In this document: positions 44,216-52,562 of the stretch, piece by piece
How the letters are laid out: each line of letters begins with the position of its first letter
Position numbering within the stretch: the first letter of the stretch is position 1
Source: Brevibacillus aydinogluensis
GTDB lineage: Bacteria; Bacillota; Bacilli; Brevibacillales; Brevibacillaceae
Assembly: GCF_031954365.1 (NCBI RefSeq)
Contig: NZ_JAUSVZ010000005.1
DNA: 64,000 bases
Direction: 5' to 3' (one strand)
Made by a program: the position numbers and the translations under genes
Notes under the pieces: generated by a model
The model's input: the letters and a program-made list of their open reading frames with translations, nothing else
Database searches by the model: none
What the model was told of the DNA's origin: nothing

Positions 44216-45060
44216 TCTCGACGGTTCGTCTGCTTCCTGACGCGGGGGTGAGTGCCATGCTGCACCACCAGGAACGGCACCAATTCACCCTTTTCCCAGA
44301 AAAAGGGGAGCGGACAGATTGGCACGGGCCCTTTGGCCGCGAAATCTTGCGCGAGCCGGGCCAGCAGCGTGGCCCCGGTCTCACCGTGCAGATCGGCCAC
44401 GATCAACACGTCCTGATGGGGAACAGCCACGCCGAGGGCATCCCCTGTCTTGCTGCGTTCCATCTCCTCCAGCATGGATGTGAGCAGCACGCGGCTGGCT
44501 GCATACCCGTCGCGCGGACTGATAAAATGAATGCGGTTGGGTCCCACCAGCTGTGTCTTGATGGGAACGGGCAGTCCCTGCAGATTGGCCATCGCATGGC
44601 GGTGCAGCTCCTCCTCCGACCAGCCCGCTTCCGCCAACGCCACCCGTTCAATCAGGGTATACCCCTCACCGTGGTCCAAGGCGTACAGGATGGCCGTCTC
44701 CTCCGTGTGCGGACGAGACACCCAGCGCCCGGAATTCTCCCGGAGCAGCGAGGCATGCCGCAGGACTGGATAGATCCGACTTTCCCGTCCGGCCAAGGTG
44801 CGATCAGCCGTCTGCCCGCGAACGGCGGCGAGCACGCGGGAGACAAATGCGTATAGAGCCGTCCGCCGCTCATCCGGCTTGTCCTCTACGCGGCGATAAA
44901 GCGGCTCCAACGGGATCGCGGACACGATTGGCGAGCCGTCCGCTCGCCGCATGATGCTGAGGCTGTCCTCCTCCGCTTCGCAAAACAGCTCGTCCGGCAG
45001 TTCCCTGCCGATCAGTTCGACGACCCGCCGCTTCAGTGACTGGCGCACATTGTTTGTCAT
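44212..45060 (-). CDS. ytpQ: DUF1444 family protein (YtpQ-like)
   Basis: Cytosolic protein of 282 residues matching DUF1444/YtpQ: VSAIPLEPLYRRVEDKPDE, IYPVLRHASLLRE, AILYALDHGEGYTLIERVAL and DVLIVADLHGETGATLLARL. The function is unknown. The ATG at 45060 follows GAGGGGGAATCATC. It is 26 bp after the DUF3900 gene on the same strand. Confidence 0.88.
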   Translation of the reverse strand: MTNNVRQSLKRRVVELIGRELPDELFCEAEEDSLSIMRRADGSPIVSAIPLEPLYRRVEDKPDERRTALYAFVSRVLAAVRGQTADRTLAGRESRIYPVLRHASLLRENSGRWVSRPHTEETAILYALDHGEGYTLIERVALAEAGWSEEELHRHAMANLQGLPVPIKTQLVGPNRIHFISPRDGYAASRVLLTSMLEEMERSKTGDALGVAVPHQDVLIVADLHGETGATLLARLAQDFAAKGPVPICPLPFFWEKGELVPFLVVQHGTHPRVRKQTNRRD

Positions 45061-45086
45061 GATGATTCCCCCTCGTTTGTCATATC

Positions 45087-46199
45087 TCACTCCCACGGCG
45101 GCCGGTCGTCCGGATCGGCGGCGGGCGGCGCTGCCGAGCAGGAACGGCTGCGTTCCTCAATCTCGCTTATGACCTCATGCAGGCTTTTGGGCTTGGCAAA
45201 TTCCACAGGTGATACGCCCCGTTCGAACTGCAGCGCATCTCCTTCCAGCAGCACCACGTACCGGCCGTTTGTCTTGGCGATGTGCAGATTGATCCCGTAG
45301 TCGGCCAACAGTGCCCGCACCTGCATGTGGTCCAGCTTGAATTTCAGCTCTGCTTCCGGCTGCCGCTCGGTGATGATCTGCGCGGCTTCCATCACCGTGT
45401 CGTGTTCCCATTTTTCGGCCAGTTCCCGCTTGGGGCTGGCGGCGATCAGCTCGATCTCCTCTTCTGCCCGCTGCCGCTCCTCCGTTTCTTCCGGATAGAC
45501 GTATTCGATGTGCTGACGGGCCAGTGACAGCACTTCTTCCGAGACGAGCTGGGTCAGCGTTTGCGGATATTCAATGAAACGCATAAATTCTTCAAAGTAC
45601 CGGGCATGGGAAAATTGATGGATCTTCACGTGATACGGATCGTTCATCCCCTGCTCGACCATGTGCGGGTACATCAGCGACTTCATGTTTTTCGCGCTGA
45701 TCGCCATGTTGACGTTGGCGATCAGGCTGTGTTCATCAGTGATGATGGCCGTTTTCTGTTCAAAGTCGCATTTGAGTATGAATACGTACCGGTCGTCCAG
45801 CGTTTCCAGCCGTGTGCGGACGACCAGGAGCACCCCGCCCCTCACCTGGGATGTGCGCAGATAGGACTGAACCAGCTCCTGACAAGGTTCCCTGCTCTCC
45901 CCCGGCGTCTCTGCGGCCAAGAGCCGCTGCAGCAGGGCGTAATTGGGGTTGGACTCCAGCGGATGTCCCTCCTCCAGCACAAAGCGGCCCAGCTTGGTTG
46001 GGCTGGCTTCGCTCTTCGGGTTCGGCTCCACCTTGCGCTTGGCAAACCGGGCAAATTCCCCGTCCAAGAACGGGCGCAGCTCGCTTTTCTGGTATTCATC
46101 CCCGGACAAGAACCGGCTCATCCGAACGTGCTTGGCGCCTCCCTCTCCTTCCGGTTGTTCGATCAAAAAAAACGTCAGCCAATCGATGACAAAATTCAT
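45087..46199 (-). CDS. DUF3900 domain protein
   Basis: Protein of 370 residues with the DUF3900 features: MNFVIDWLTFFLIEQPEGEG, LETLDDRYVFILKCDFEQKT, TDEHSLIANVNMAISAKNMK, and an acidic helical C terminus. The overall layout, including ILKCDFE, recalls nucleoid-associated NdpA-like proteins, but I would not assign that role. AGGAG about 10 nt upstream supports the ATG at 46199, and a good promoter lies at 46236-46264. It heads a two-gene operon with the DUF1444 gene. Confidence 0.82.
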   Translation of the reverse strand: MNFVIDWLTFFLIEQPEGEGGAKHVRMSRFLSGDEYQKSELRPFLDGEFARFAKRKVEPNPKSEASPTKLGRFVLEEGHPLESNPNYALLQRLLAAETPGESREPCQELVQSYLRTSQVRGGVLLVVRTRLETLDDRYVFILKCDFEQKTAIITDEHSLIANVNMAISAKNMKSLMYPHMVEQGMNDPYHVKIHQFSHARYFEEFMRFIEYPQTLTQLVSEEVLSLARQHIEYVYPEETEERQRAEEEIELIAASPKRELAEKWEHDTVMEAAQIITERQPEAELKFKLDHMQVRALLADYGINLHIAKTNGRYVVLLEGDALQFERGVSPVEFAKPKSLHEVISEIEERSRSCSAAPPAADPDDRPPWE

Positions 46200-46235
46200 C
46201 CGTTCTTCGCTCCTGTCCCATATCTGAACGACATG

Positions 46236-46264
46236 ATTATAGCAAAGCCGGAAAAAACGGTCAG
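46236..46264 (-). promoter_or_regulatory. Promoter of the DUF3900-DUF1444 operon
   Basis: Minus-strand -35 CTGACC (46259-46264), 17-bp spacer, -10 TATAAT (46236-46241). Confidence 0.55.
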
Positions 46265-46308
46265 GCGTTTTTCCGAAAATGGTATCATGGAGACAGGAGG
46301 GACACTTC

Positions 46309-47145
46309 ATGTGGAAACAGCTTTGCGCCTGGTGGAACCTCAACGTGCGCGACAGACCGTACAAGCCCGGCATGCTGGTCGGCAGCTACCGGATCGAAGA
46401 GGTGCTGGGCATGGGCAGCTACGGAATCGCCTACCGGGCCGTCCATCTCCCGTCCGGACGGGTTGTCGTGATCAAACAGGTGAAGCCCAGCCTGCGCCGC
46501 TCCCCCAAGGGAGAAGCGATGCAGCACTACGAACAGCGAGTGCTGGCCGCCCTCTCCCACCCGCAGATCCCGCGCTGGCTGGAGTCGTTTCGGCACGGGA
46601 ACGATTCGTTTCTGGTGATGTCATACATCGCCGGGCCGACGCTGGAAGAGCTGCTGTTCGAAGAGGGGACCGCGCTCAGTGAGTGGGAAGCGGCCCGCTT
46701 GATGCGGCAGGTGGGTGAGCTGGTCGCGTATCTGCACGAAAAAAACGTCATTCATCGCGACATCCGCATCCCCAACGTGATCTGGCAGGAAGGCAGGCTC
46801 CATCTGATCGACTTTGGACTGGCCCGATTCCGGGGAGACCCGCCCACCTACATCGCCCAGGACCTGAGTGACTATCCGGAGGAAAAACAGTTGAAGCGGC
46901 AAGTGGAGCCGACAAGCGACCTGTATGCCCTCGGCCACTTTTTCCTGTTTTTGCTCTACTCCGGGTATCGCGCAGATGAGAACCAGCCGGAGCGCAGTTG
47001 GGAAGAAGAGTTGACGCTCTCCCCGCAGATCCGGGAGATGATCCGCCGCCTGCTGCAAATCGACCCGGCATACGACAGTGTCGAGGAGTGGCTCGCTGAT
47101 CTGGATGGGTATTTGAACGTGAAAAAAGAGCAGTCCAATCGATGA
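46309..47145 (+). CDS. Small cytosolic Ser/Thr protein kinase
   Basis: Kinase-domain-only protein of 278 residues, lacking PASTA and membrane segments. The glycine loop is GMGSYGIAYRA (about 34-44), the ATP lysine is in VVIKQVK, and the catalytic loop is HRDIRIPN, where the usual catalytic-loop Lys is Arg. The Mg loop is IDFGLARFR and the structural Asp is in TSDLYALGHFF. The activation segment is short and has no APE. The ATG at 46309 follows AGGAGGGACACTTC. The Arg substitution does not by itself predict inactivity. Targets unknown. Confidence 0.88.
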   Translation: MWKQLCAWWNLNVRDRPYKPGMLVGSYRIEEVLGMGSYGIAYRAVHLPSGRVVVIKQVKPSLRRSPKGEAMQHYEQRVLAALSHPQIPRWLESFRHGNDSFLVMSYIAGPTLEELLFEEGTALSEWEAARLMRQVGELVAYLHEKNVIHRDIRIPNVIWQEGRLHLIDFGLARFRGDPPTYIAQDLSDYPEEKQLKRQVEPTSDLYALGHFFLFLLYSGYRADENQPERSWEEELTLSPQIREMIRRLLQIDPAYDSVEEWLADLDGYLNVKKEQSNR

Positions 47146-47173
47146 ACAATACCGATTGCGTCTGCTCTTTTTT
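47122..47173. terminator. Bidirectional terminator
   Basis: AAAAAAGAGCAG (47122-47133) pairs with CTGCTCTTTTTT (47162-47173), with an inner CAATCG/CGATTG stem. It overlaps the kinase gene's stop and serves both convergent genes. Confidence 0.85.
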
Positions 47174-47175
47174 GC

Positions 47176-47331
47176 TTACTCGTGAATCGGCTGCTTCTTG
47201 GCCGTTTCCATCTGCCGTTTCAGTTCCCCCGCTTCCCGGCGCAGCGTTTGCCGCTCGCTTTTGGAGAGGCGCTCGCCGCCAACAGGGCCGTTTACCAGCA
47301 GAGCTTCTTCATCCAATCGATCTTTGCGCAT
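47176..47331 (-). CDS. 51-residue charged protein, unknown
   Basis: Short gene with a textbook CAGGAGGTCCCC before the ATG at 47331, ending at TAA next to the bidirectional terminator. The product (MRKDRLDEEALLVNGPVGGE... KKQPIHE) has an extended N terminus and a strongly charged helix (SKSERQTLRREAGELKRQME). It resembles small acidic/basic helical proteins common in Bacillales, but I cannot name a family. Confidence 0.7.
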   Translation of the reverse strand: MRKDRLDEEALLVNGPVGGERLSKSERQTLRREAGELKRQMETAKKQPIHE

Positions 47332-47368
47332 GGGGACCTCCTGTGGGCATCAATAGGTATTCCTTTTC

Positions 47369-48559
47369 CTACTTTGTACGAAAGCGTCCTTTCTTATGTA
47401 CGCGGCCGCTGTTCTTTTTGCGCAGCTCAGAGGGATCGACCAGCGCACCGTACGACATCGCTTTTTCCACGATGGACAAACCGGTCTGCTTGGCAAACTT
47501 GCGGACGATAAACAACTCCTGCGGCGTGACAATGGAAAAGACCAGACCCGCCCGTCCCATCCGGCCGGTACGGCCGCTGCGGTGGATGTAGGTATCCGCA
47601 TCGGGAGCGGGATCGTAATGGACGATGCATTCCACGCCCGGTATGTCAAGACCGCGGGCCGCCACGTCCGTGGTAATCAGGACGGGAAATGCACCGTTGC
47701 GAAACTGCTGCAAAGTATGGGCCCGCTCCTCCTTGCTGGCGTCACGGTGCAGCAACCGGCACGGCAGGTGGTGATATGTGAGCTTGGCGGTGATCTCCTC
47801 CACCTTGTCGATCTGATTGACAAACACGATCGACGCGCGTGCGTTGACGAGACGCAGCAGCCGACGCAGCGTGTCCGCCTTTTTGCGGGGATCGCTGACC
47901 AGGTACATGTGCGCCACACCCGCCGTGTTCTCCGGCGCCGCCGATCGGATCACCACTGGTTCGGCGGCAAGCGCCGAGGCAAGCTGCACCACCTGTTCTG
48001 ATAAGGTAGCGGAGAAAAACAGCCGCTGCGTGTCCCGCATCGTCCGTTTCAACACGTCCTGGACCGGTCGCGAAAACCCTTCGTCCAAAAGACGGTCGGC
48101 TTCATCCACCACCACTGCTTTGACGGTGTGCACCTTTACTTTCCGCTGCTCAATCAGCTCCAGCAGACGTCCCGGTGTGGCGGCAATCAGCGCCGGCCGT
48201 TTTTTCAGGCGCTCCACCTGCCGCTTCACATCGACGCCGCCGATGATCGGCACCACGGTTGCCCCTTTTTTTGCAAGCAGCGGCTCCGCCTCTCTGGCAA
48301 TCTGCATTACCAATTCATGCGTCGGTGCCAACACCAGCACCTGCAGCTCCTTGGTGTCCGCTTCCACTTTGTCGATCAGCGGCAGCAGATAGGCCAGCGT
48401 TTTCCCCGTTCCCGTCGGCGATTCCACCAGAGCGTTTCGGCCGCTCTGAATGACGGGAATGGCATCCTGCTGCACGGGTGTGGGCCGCTTCATGTTTCGT
48501 TCCTCAAGCGCTTCCAACAGCGGTGCGCTCAGCTTGAAATCAGCAAACGTGGTACTCAC
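47369..48559 (-). CDS. DEAD-box ATP-dependent RNA helicase
   Basis: RNA helicase of 396 residues with all motifs: Q motif (RPTPVQQDAIP, 24-34), I SPTGTGKTLAY, Ia APTHELV, Ib TPGRLLEL, II VVVDEADRLLDEGF, III SATLS, V TDVAARGLDIPGVE, VI HRSGRTGRMGR. The C terminus is short and basic with no DbpA or CsdA-type RNA-binding domain. The start is GTG 48559 (AGGAGGATTGTT upstream). Probable roles are ribosome assembly, mRNA turnover or cold adaptation. Confidence 0.93.
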   Translation of the reverse strand: MSTTFADFKLSAPLLEALEERNMKRPTPVQQDAIPVIQSGRNALVESPTGTGKTLAYLLPLIDKVEADTKELQVLVLAPTHELVMQIAREAEPLLAKKGATVVPIIGGVDVKRQVERLKKRPALIAATPGRLLELIEQRKVKVHTVKAVVVDEADRLLDEGFSRPVQDVLKRTMRDTQRLFFSATLSEQVVQLASALAAEPVVIRSAAPENTAGVAHMYLVSDPRKKADTLRRLLRLVNARASIVFVNQIDKVEEITAKLTYHHLPCRLLHRDASKEERAHTLQQFRNGAFPVLITTDVAARGLDIPGVECIVHYDPAPDADTYIHRSGRTGRMGRAGLVFSIVTPQELFIVRKFAKQTGLSIVEKAMSYGALVDPSELRKKNSGRVHKKGRFRTK

Positions 48560-48700
48560 AACAATCCTCCTGGCAAGACATGATCATGGGTAAGCTTACC
48601 ACAAATGACTGCCAAGCGAAACCGCCAATCAGGATGCCTCAACGCTTGATCCAACCCGTACGTCCACCTGATCCATCCGGCTGAAATCCGCCTGATGCCC

Positions 48701-48844
48701 TCAACGGTTGTTGGAATCGAGACGGGTTTCCCGTTTTTCCATTTTGTCGTGTCGATCTTTCTCGCTGTGCTGGTTGTGCGTCCCGGGCGGATTTTTCATG
48801 TACTCTTCCACCTGTTGTTGAAATTCCTTGTCATAACCGCGCAT
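48701..48844 (-). CDS. 47-residue hydrophilic protein, unknown
   Basis: Short gene with GCAGGAGGTGAGGCGC before the ATG at 48844 and TGA at 48701. The product (MRGYDKEFQQQVEEYMKNPP... LDSNNR) is charged, lacks hydrophobic segments and looks largely disordered after the first helix. It resembles small spore-type proteins in composition only. It is divergent from the phosphodiester glycosidase gene. Confidence 0.62.
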   Translation of the reverse strand: MRGYDKEFQQQVEEYMKNPPGTHNQHSEKDRHDKMEKRETRLDSNNR

Positions 48845-48965
48845 GCGCCTCACCTCCTGCAGTTAGTCTGTCCGCCAACGCTCCCGCTGTCCCCTGAAAC
48901 TTTTTTCCCGTCCGATCGTCAAACTTATACGACAAAAATAAATATGAATGTAGGGAAGATCACGC

Positions 48966-50018
48966 ATGACCACCTTGTCACGAACCTTGACGCGGAAGCG
49001 AAGGCATCGGCGCAGCCGGCGGTGGAACTGGTTCTGGCGGTTGACGGCTGTCTGCACGTTCACGTTTTCCACCCTTGCCCTGGGAGGCGCGCTCTTTCTG
49101 TTTTGCACGGATACGGGCGAAGAGCTGCGGGAATGGGCAGCCGGCACGCTGCTGACGACGCAGCACGACTACTGGGCACCGTACACGTTTTTGCCCGACG
49201 ACAAATTGGAAGAACTAAAAAGACAGATTCGCAATCCTGTCGTCATTAATTCGGTGGCGGACACGAAGCAGCCGGGCGTCCGGCCGGTCGACATCCCCGC
49301 GCCGGAAAAGCCAAGGGAGCTGATCGAGATCGAGGAGATCGACGAAGCGCGCGGCAGTTATTATTTCAAAGGCAAGCTGATGTACATCAGCGATCCCAAC
49401 CGCGTCCATCTGGTCGTCACCACGCGCAAAGACCGGGGCGATCTTCTCGACGAGTTCGCCAAGAAGTACAACGCCATCGGGATCGTCAACGCCAGCGGGT
49501 TTTACGACCCGGACGGCTACGGCAAGGGAACCAAAGCGTACGGCGTGGTGATCAAGGACGGCAAAATCCTGCAGGGGTACAACCCCAAGAGCGGGGAAAC
49601 AGCCTTGGGCATCACTTACGACGGCAGGCTGGTGACCGGCAATTACTCCGCCCAGGAGTTGGTAAACATGGGCGTTCGGGACGCGATGAGTTTCCGGCCG
49701 CAGCTCATCGTCAACGGCAAAAACCTGTTTGCGGACAAGCCCGCCAAAAGCTGGGGGATACAGCCGCGCACCGCTGTCGGCCAAAAAGCGGACGGCACCA
49801 TCGTGTTCCTGGTCATCGACGGACGGCAGCCCGGCCACTCCATCGGGGCCAGCATGAACGACGTCGCGGAAATCCTGGCAGCACGGGGCGTCGTCAATGC
49901 GATGGCCATGGACGGCGGGTCCAGCTCGATGATGCTGTACAACGGGGAAGCCATCACCAGGACATCCTGCCCGTACGAACGCGGCCGCTTTTTGCCCAAT
50001 GCATGGGCCGTCTACTAA
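48966..50018 (+). CDS. Phosphodiester glycosidase family protein (NAGPA/DUF2233)
   Basis: Membrane-anchored outward-facing protein of 350 residues. A basic N terminus (RKRRHRRSRRWNWFWR) precedes one membrane helix (about 27-47). The C-terminal 200 residues are the NAGPA domain: IGIVNASGFYDPDGYG, AYGVVIKDGKIL, SFRPQLIVNGKN, IQPRTAVGQKADGTIVFLVI, DGRQPGHSIGASM, and NAMAMDGGSSSMML. Relatives remove sugar from phosphodiester-linked sugars in wall polymers or exopolysaccharide; the B. subtilis YoqM/YngK-type proteins are neighbours in family. A bidirectional terminator follows. Confidence 0.9.
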   Translation: MTTLSRTLTRKRRHRRSRRWNWFWRLTAVCTFTFSTLALGGALFLFCTDTGEELREWAAGTLLTTQHDYWAPYTFLPDDKLEELKRQIRNPVVINSVADTKQPGVRPVDIPAPEKPRELIEIEEIDEARGSYYFKGKLMYISDPNRVHLVVTTRKDRGDLLDEFAKKYNAIGIVNASGFYDPDGYGKGTKAYGVVIKDGKILQGYNPKSGETALGITYDGRLVTGNYSAQELVNMGVRDAMSFRPQLIVNGKNLFADKPAKSWGIQPRTAVGQKADGTIVFLVIDGRQPGHSIGASMNDVAEILAARGVVNAMAMDGGSSSMMLYNGEAITRTSCPYERGRFLPNAWAVY

Positions 50019-50096
50019 GACCAATCGTTGTCCGGTTTGAACCACGCCCCCATCCGCAGCATTCCGCCACGCCGCATGGTCAGTCTCACGCATCAA

Positions 50097-50138
50097 AAAC
50101 AGGCAGCCCGCTTACAGAAAGTGTCGGGCTGCCTGTTT
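50097..50138. terminator. Bidirectional terminator
   Basis: AGGCAGCCCG (50101-50110) pairs with CGGGCTGCCT (50125-50134) with A-rich and T-rich flanks, between convergent genes. Confidence 0.8.
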
Positions 50139-50188
50139 TGCATCCACTCGATTTGTCCGGCACCTGGAGTTTATCTCCAGGAGAACAC

Positions 50189-51076
50189 TCATGATTTTCG
50201 CTTGTTTATCGACTCCAAGTTTACTCGTTCAAAGAAGGCGGGCTTGTACCGGCTGGCGTAACTCTCTCCGGCGATGACCAGCTCGTCCAGCCGTATGCGC
50301 AATTCCTGCAGCGTAATGCCCTCCATCGCCGTGTTTAAAATAACCGCGCGCGCCATTTGCCGCAGGCGGCGCACATCGTGCTCCAACGCTTTGCCCAGCA
50401 TCTTCCCGCTGTGGACGATCTCCGAGCGGTGGTTGTAGGAGCGCTTGACAAACTGGGCCACCTGTTCCCGTTCGGCATACGTATCCCCGAAGTAATAGGC
50501 CATGCGCAGCCGCAGCTTGTAGGTGATCTCTCCTTTTTTGCCGTCGGGCACAAACAGCGATTCCAGCGCAATCCACAAGTCCAGCAGTTGATCCTCCAGA
50601 TTTTTCTTCTCCAGGGAGAGGGCGTAGCGGCGAACGGCCAGTTGAGGCAGGGACGGCTTGTCCCAGATGAGGGACTGAAAAATTTCTTCGGTCCGCTCGT
50701 CGAAGATAAATTTCTTCCCGTCATTGGACCGCTTCAAATAGGTGATCCCAAACACCGGCGGCTGGGCCGTGATGATGTACGGGATGGAGCAGATGCCGTC
50801 CAATGCCGACAGGTTCAGCTTTTGTTCAATTTCTTCGATCCAGGCTTGGTCCTGCCTTACCTTCAAATCAGGGTATTCGGCAAACAAAAACAGGCTGTCC
50901 GCCCTTACTTTGCGGTCAAACAGCAGACGGCTCTCGTCCATTTGGTTTTTAAGAAAACGGGAGGCCAGCTTGTACAGTTTTTCTTCTCCCGACAGCAGCA
51001 GAAACGACTGAGGTAATTCAATCCGAACCGGTCTGAGCGTCGTTGAGTTAAAGACCGGGGCAATCAGATACGGCAT
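50189..51076 (-). CDS. Apea-type HEPN domain protein
   Basis: Soluble protein of 295 residues. The C-terminal half reads as an Apea-like HEPN domain: LDLWIALESLFVPDGKKGEI (about 165-184), YKLRLRMAYYFGD, QVAQFVKRSYNHRSEIVHSG (about 205-224). The R-x4-H pair (Arg217, His222) is in the position of the HEPN ribonuclease motif. The N-terminal half has no recognised domain. AAAGGAGACACGCCC precedes the ATG at 51076. It stands alone, without an antitoxin-like or nucleotidyltransferase partner. An RNase or defence role is a possibility from the fold; a structural role is equally open. Confidence 0.72.
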   Translation of the reverse strand: MPYLIAPVFNSTTLRPVRIELPQSFLLLSGEEKLYKLASRFLKNQMDESRLLFDRKVRADSLFLFAEYPDLKVRQDQAWIEEIEQKLNLSALDGICSIPYIITAQPPVFGITYLKRSNDGKKFIFDERTEEIFQSLIWDKPSLPQLAVRRYALSLEKKNLEDQLLDLWIALESLFVPDGKKGEITYKLRLRMAYYFGDTYAEREQVAQFVKRSYNHRSEIVHSGKMLGKALEHDVRRLRQMARAVILNTAMEGITLQELRIRLDELVIAGESYASRYKPAFFERVNLESINKRKS

Positions 51077-51268
51077 GGGCGTGTCTCCTTTCCGGCTCTT
51101 TACAGGTGCGTCCGGCCGACGGGCAGTCTTGGTTCAGCCCAAAAAGATTACATAATAAATGTTATGTCATCTACTCTGCAGTCTGCAACATGCTTCCTTA
51201 TAGAATACCAGCAATTCCTATGGTTCGTCATCCTGCTTGTCCGGCATGCTATACAAAAAGGAGTTGAT

Positions 51269-51424
51269 ATGATGATGGACAAGGATCGCGTACGCGAAGA
51301 AAATCCCCATCAGATGTACAACAACACCTACCAACCCATGGAACAGACCGGCGAGCCGATGCCCGGCTCCAAAAAGGTAAAGCAGGCGAATCACTCGCGC
51401 CAGGTAAAGACGAGGGAAGGCTGA
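51269..51424 (+). CDS. 51-residue hydrophilic protein, unknown
   Basis: Short gene with AAAAAGGAGTTGAT before the ATG run at 51269 and its own terminator overlapping the stop. The product (MMMDKDRVREENPHQMYNNT... QVKTREG) is rich in Gln, Asn, Lys and Pro with no hydrophobic stretch, the composition of small spore-associated or disordered proteins. No family recognised. Confidence 0.65.
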   Translation: MMMDKDRVREENPHQMYNNTYQPMEQTGEPMPGSKKVKQANHSRQVKTREG

Positions 51425-51447
51425 TCCGCCGAGCCTTCCTGTTTTTT
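51415..51447 (+). terminator. Terminator of the 51-residue gene
   Basis: GGAAGGCT (51415-51422) pairs with AGCCTTCC (51432-51439), followed by TGTTTTTT. Confidence 0.85.
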
Positions 51448-51523
51448 ACAATCAAATGATTGAATTGTCCCACAAGGATGAACTATCATGAATACAGTAT
51501 CCTTGGATGGAGGTCAACCAATC

Positions 51524-52252
51524 ATGATTCTCATTCCGCTTTCGGGCGGCAGCCCACTTCCGCACAAAATCAGCTACAGTGTTTCTCCCTTGTACGAGTT
51601 GGCGGCAAGCCTCCACGCACTGGCTCAGGAAACGCCCGACCCGCGTCTGGCCGACTGGGCCGCGGACGTACTGGCCGGCTTTCGTGCCGCCCGCATCTCA
51701 TCAGACTGGGAATACTTCCGTCCGATGTTTACCCGCGCCATCCCCGACGCGTTTGATCCTGTGCAAACGCGAGGCGTGATGGCCGTTGACGATCAATACA
51801 ATTACTTCTTCACGCTGTCCGAAGAAGCGTTTGTGGACAACCTGCGGCCGATGCTGGACGCATGGGAGACTCGCTGTGAGGATGTTCCGCTGGCAGCTGA
51901 CCTTCGGGAAGACCCTGCGTTTGTTAAAGGGCGCTTCAATCTGTTTCTCTCCACCTACTGGCAGCTTTTTTTCGCCTCGCAGTGGGAGGCGTTGGCGCCC
52001 CGGTTTGTACGGGAAGCGGAACGCATCCATCTGTCGCTGCGATCACTGGATGAGATCACGTCCTATTTGCGGATAATCGATCCCCGCTTCCGCTATGACG
52101 ACGAGCAGGAACAGCTCGTATGGGAAAACGGAGATCCCGGCGCTCAACCCGTCCAGCAGTTGGTCCTCTCCCCCAGCCATTTTTACACTGCCGCTGCTTC
52201 TCTCATCAAAAAAGGGGAAACTGCTCACCTGCTTTATCGTTTTGAACAATGA
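51524..52252 (+). CDS. Protein resembling ArsR-type sensory domain without HTH
   Basis: Soluble protein of 242 residues (MILIPLSGGSPLPHKISYSV...). SPLYELAASLHALAQ, DWAADVLAGF, FDNL-like FVDNLRPMLDAWE, FWQ-like YWQLFFASQWEALAPRFVRE and LVLSPSHFY recall the long effector domain of a branch of ArsR-like regulators (DUF5937 type), but the C-terminal winged helix is absent and the chain stops right after the LSPS segment. The ATG at 51524 is preferred (TGGAGGTCAACCAATC); ATG 51488 adds 12 residues. Assignment is tentative. Confidence 0.65.
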   Translation: MILIPLSGGSPLPHKISYSVSPLYELAASLHALAQETPDPRLADWAADVLAGFRAARISSDWEYFRPMFTRAIPDAFDPVQTRGVMAVDDQYNYFFTLSEEAFVDNLRPMLDAWETRCEDVPLAADLREDPAFVKGRFNLFLSTYWQLFFASQWEALAPRFVREAERIHLSLRSLDEITSYLRIIDPRFRYDDEQEQLVWENGDPGAQPVQQLVLSPSHFYTAAASLIKKGETAHLLYRFEQ

Positions 52253-52276
52253 AAAACGCCCTGTTAAGGGCGTTTT
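52253..52276. terminator. Bidirectional terminator
   Basis: AAAACGCCCT pairs with AGGGCGTTTT around a GTTA loop; the TAA of the Spo0E-like gene lies in the loop. Confidence 0.85.
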
Positions 52277-52425
52277 GCGTATTGCAGCATGTGCGCAACG
52301 ATTAACCGATCCAGTTGTTGACTCATCCTCACAATTTTAGGGTCGTTAAAATTGTAACCGGCATCTTTGGCTGCGCGTTCCAGTTGCTGCCGCAGATCAT
52401 CAATCTTCTTCTGCGTAATTTTCAT
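52264..52425 (-). CDS. Spo0E-family aspartyl-phosphate phosphatase
   Basis: Protein of 53 residues (MKITQKKIDDLRQQLERAAK...). The two-helix layout and the SQQLDRLIV segment correspond to the Spo0E signature (SQ-x-LD-x-LI), and a DP before KIVRMSQ also fits. Relatives dephosphorylate Spo0A and so delay sporulation. GGGGGTCTGGCAGC precedes the ATG at 52425. Its stop is in the loop of the bidirectional terminator. It stands alone between the ArsR-like and lpdA genes. Confidence 0.82.
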   Translation of the reverse strand: MKITQKKIDDLRQQLERAAKDAGYNFNDPKIVRMSQQLDRLIVAHMLQYAKRP

Positions 52426-52513
52426 GCTGCCAGACCCCCACCGACTCAGTCAACCACTATTTTACATTAATTGATAATGCATGGAAAGAGGAGAATGCCA
52501 GCGAGAACGCATC

Positions 52514-52551
52514 AAAAAAAGGAAGCCCCGCATCTGTTGCTGATGCAGGGC
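52514..52551 (-). terminator. Terminator of the pdh operon
   Basis: GCCCcGCATC (52525-52534) pairs with GATGCaGGGC (52542-52551); seven T follow on the minus strand (52514-52520), 12 bp after lpdA. Confidence 0.85.
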
Positions 52552-52562
52552 ATGTTGTGCGT

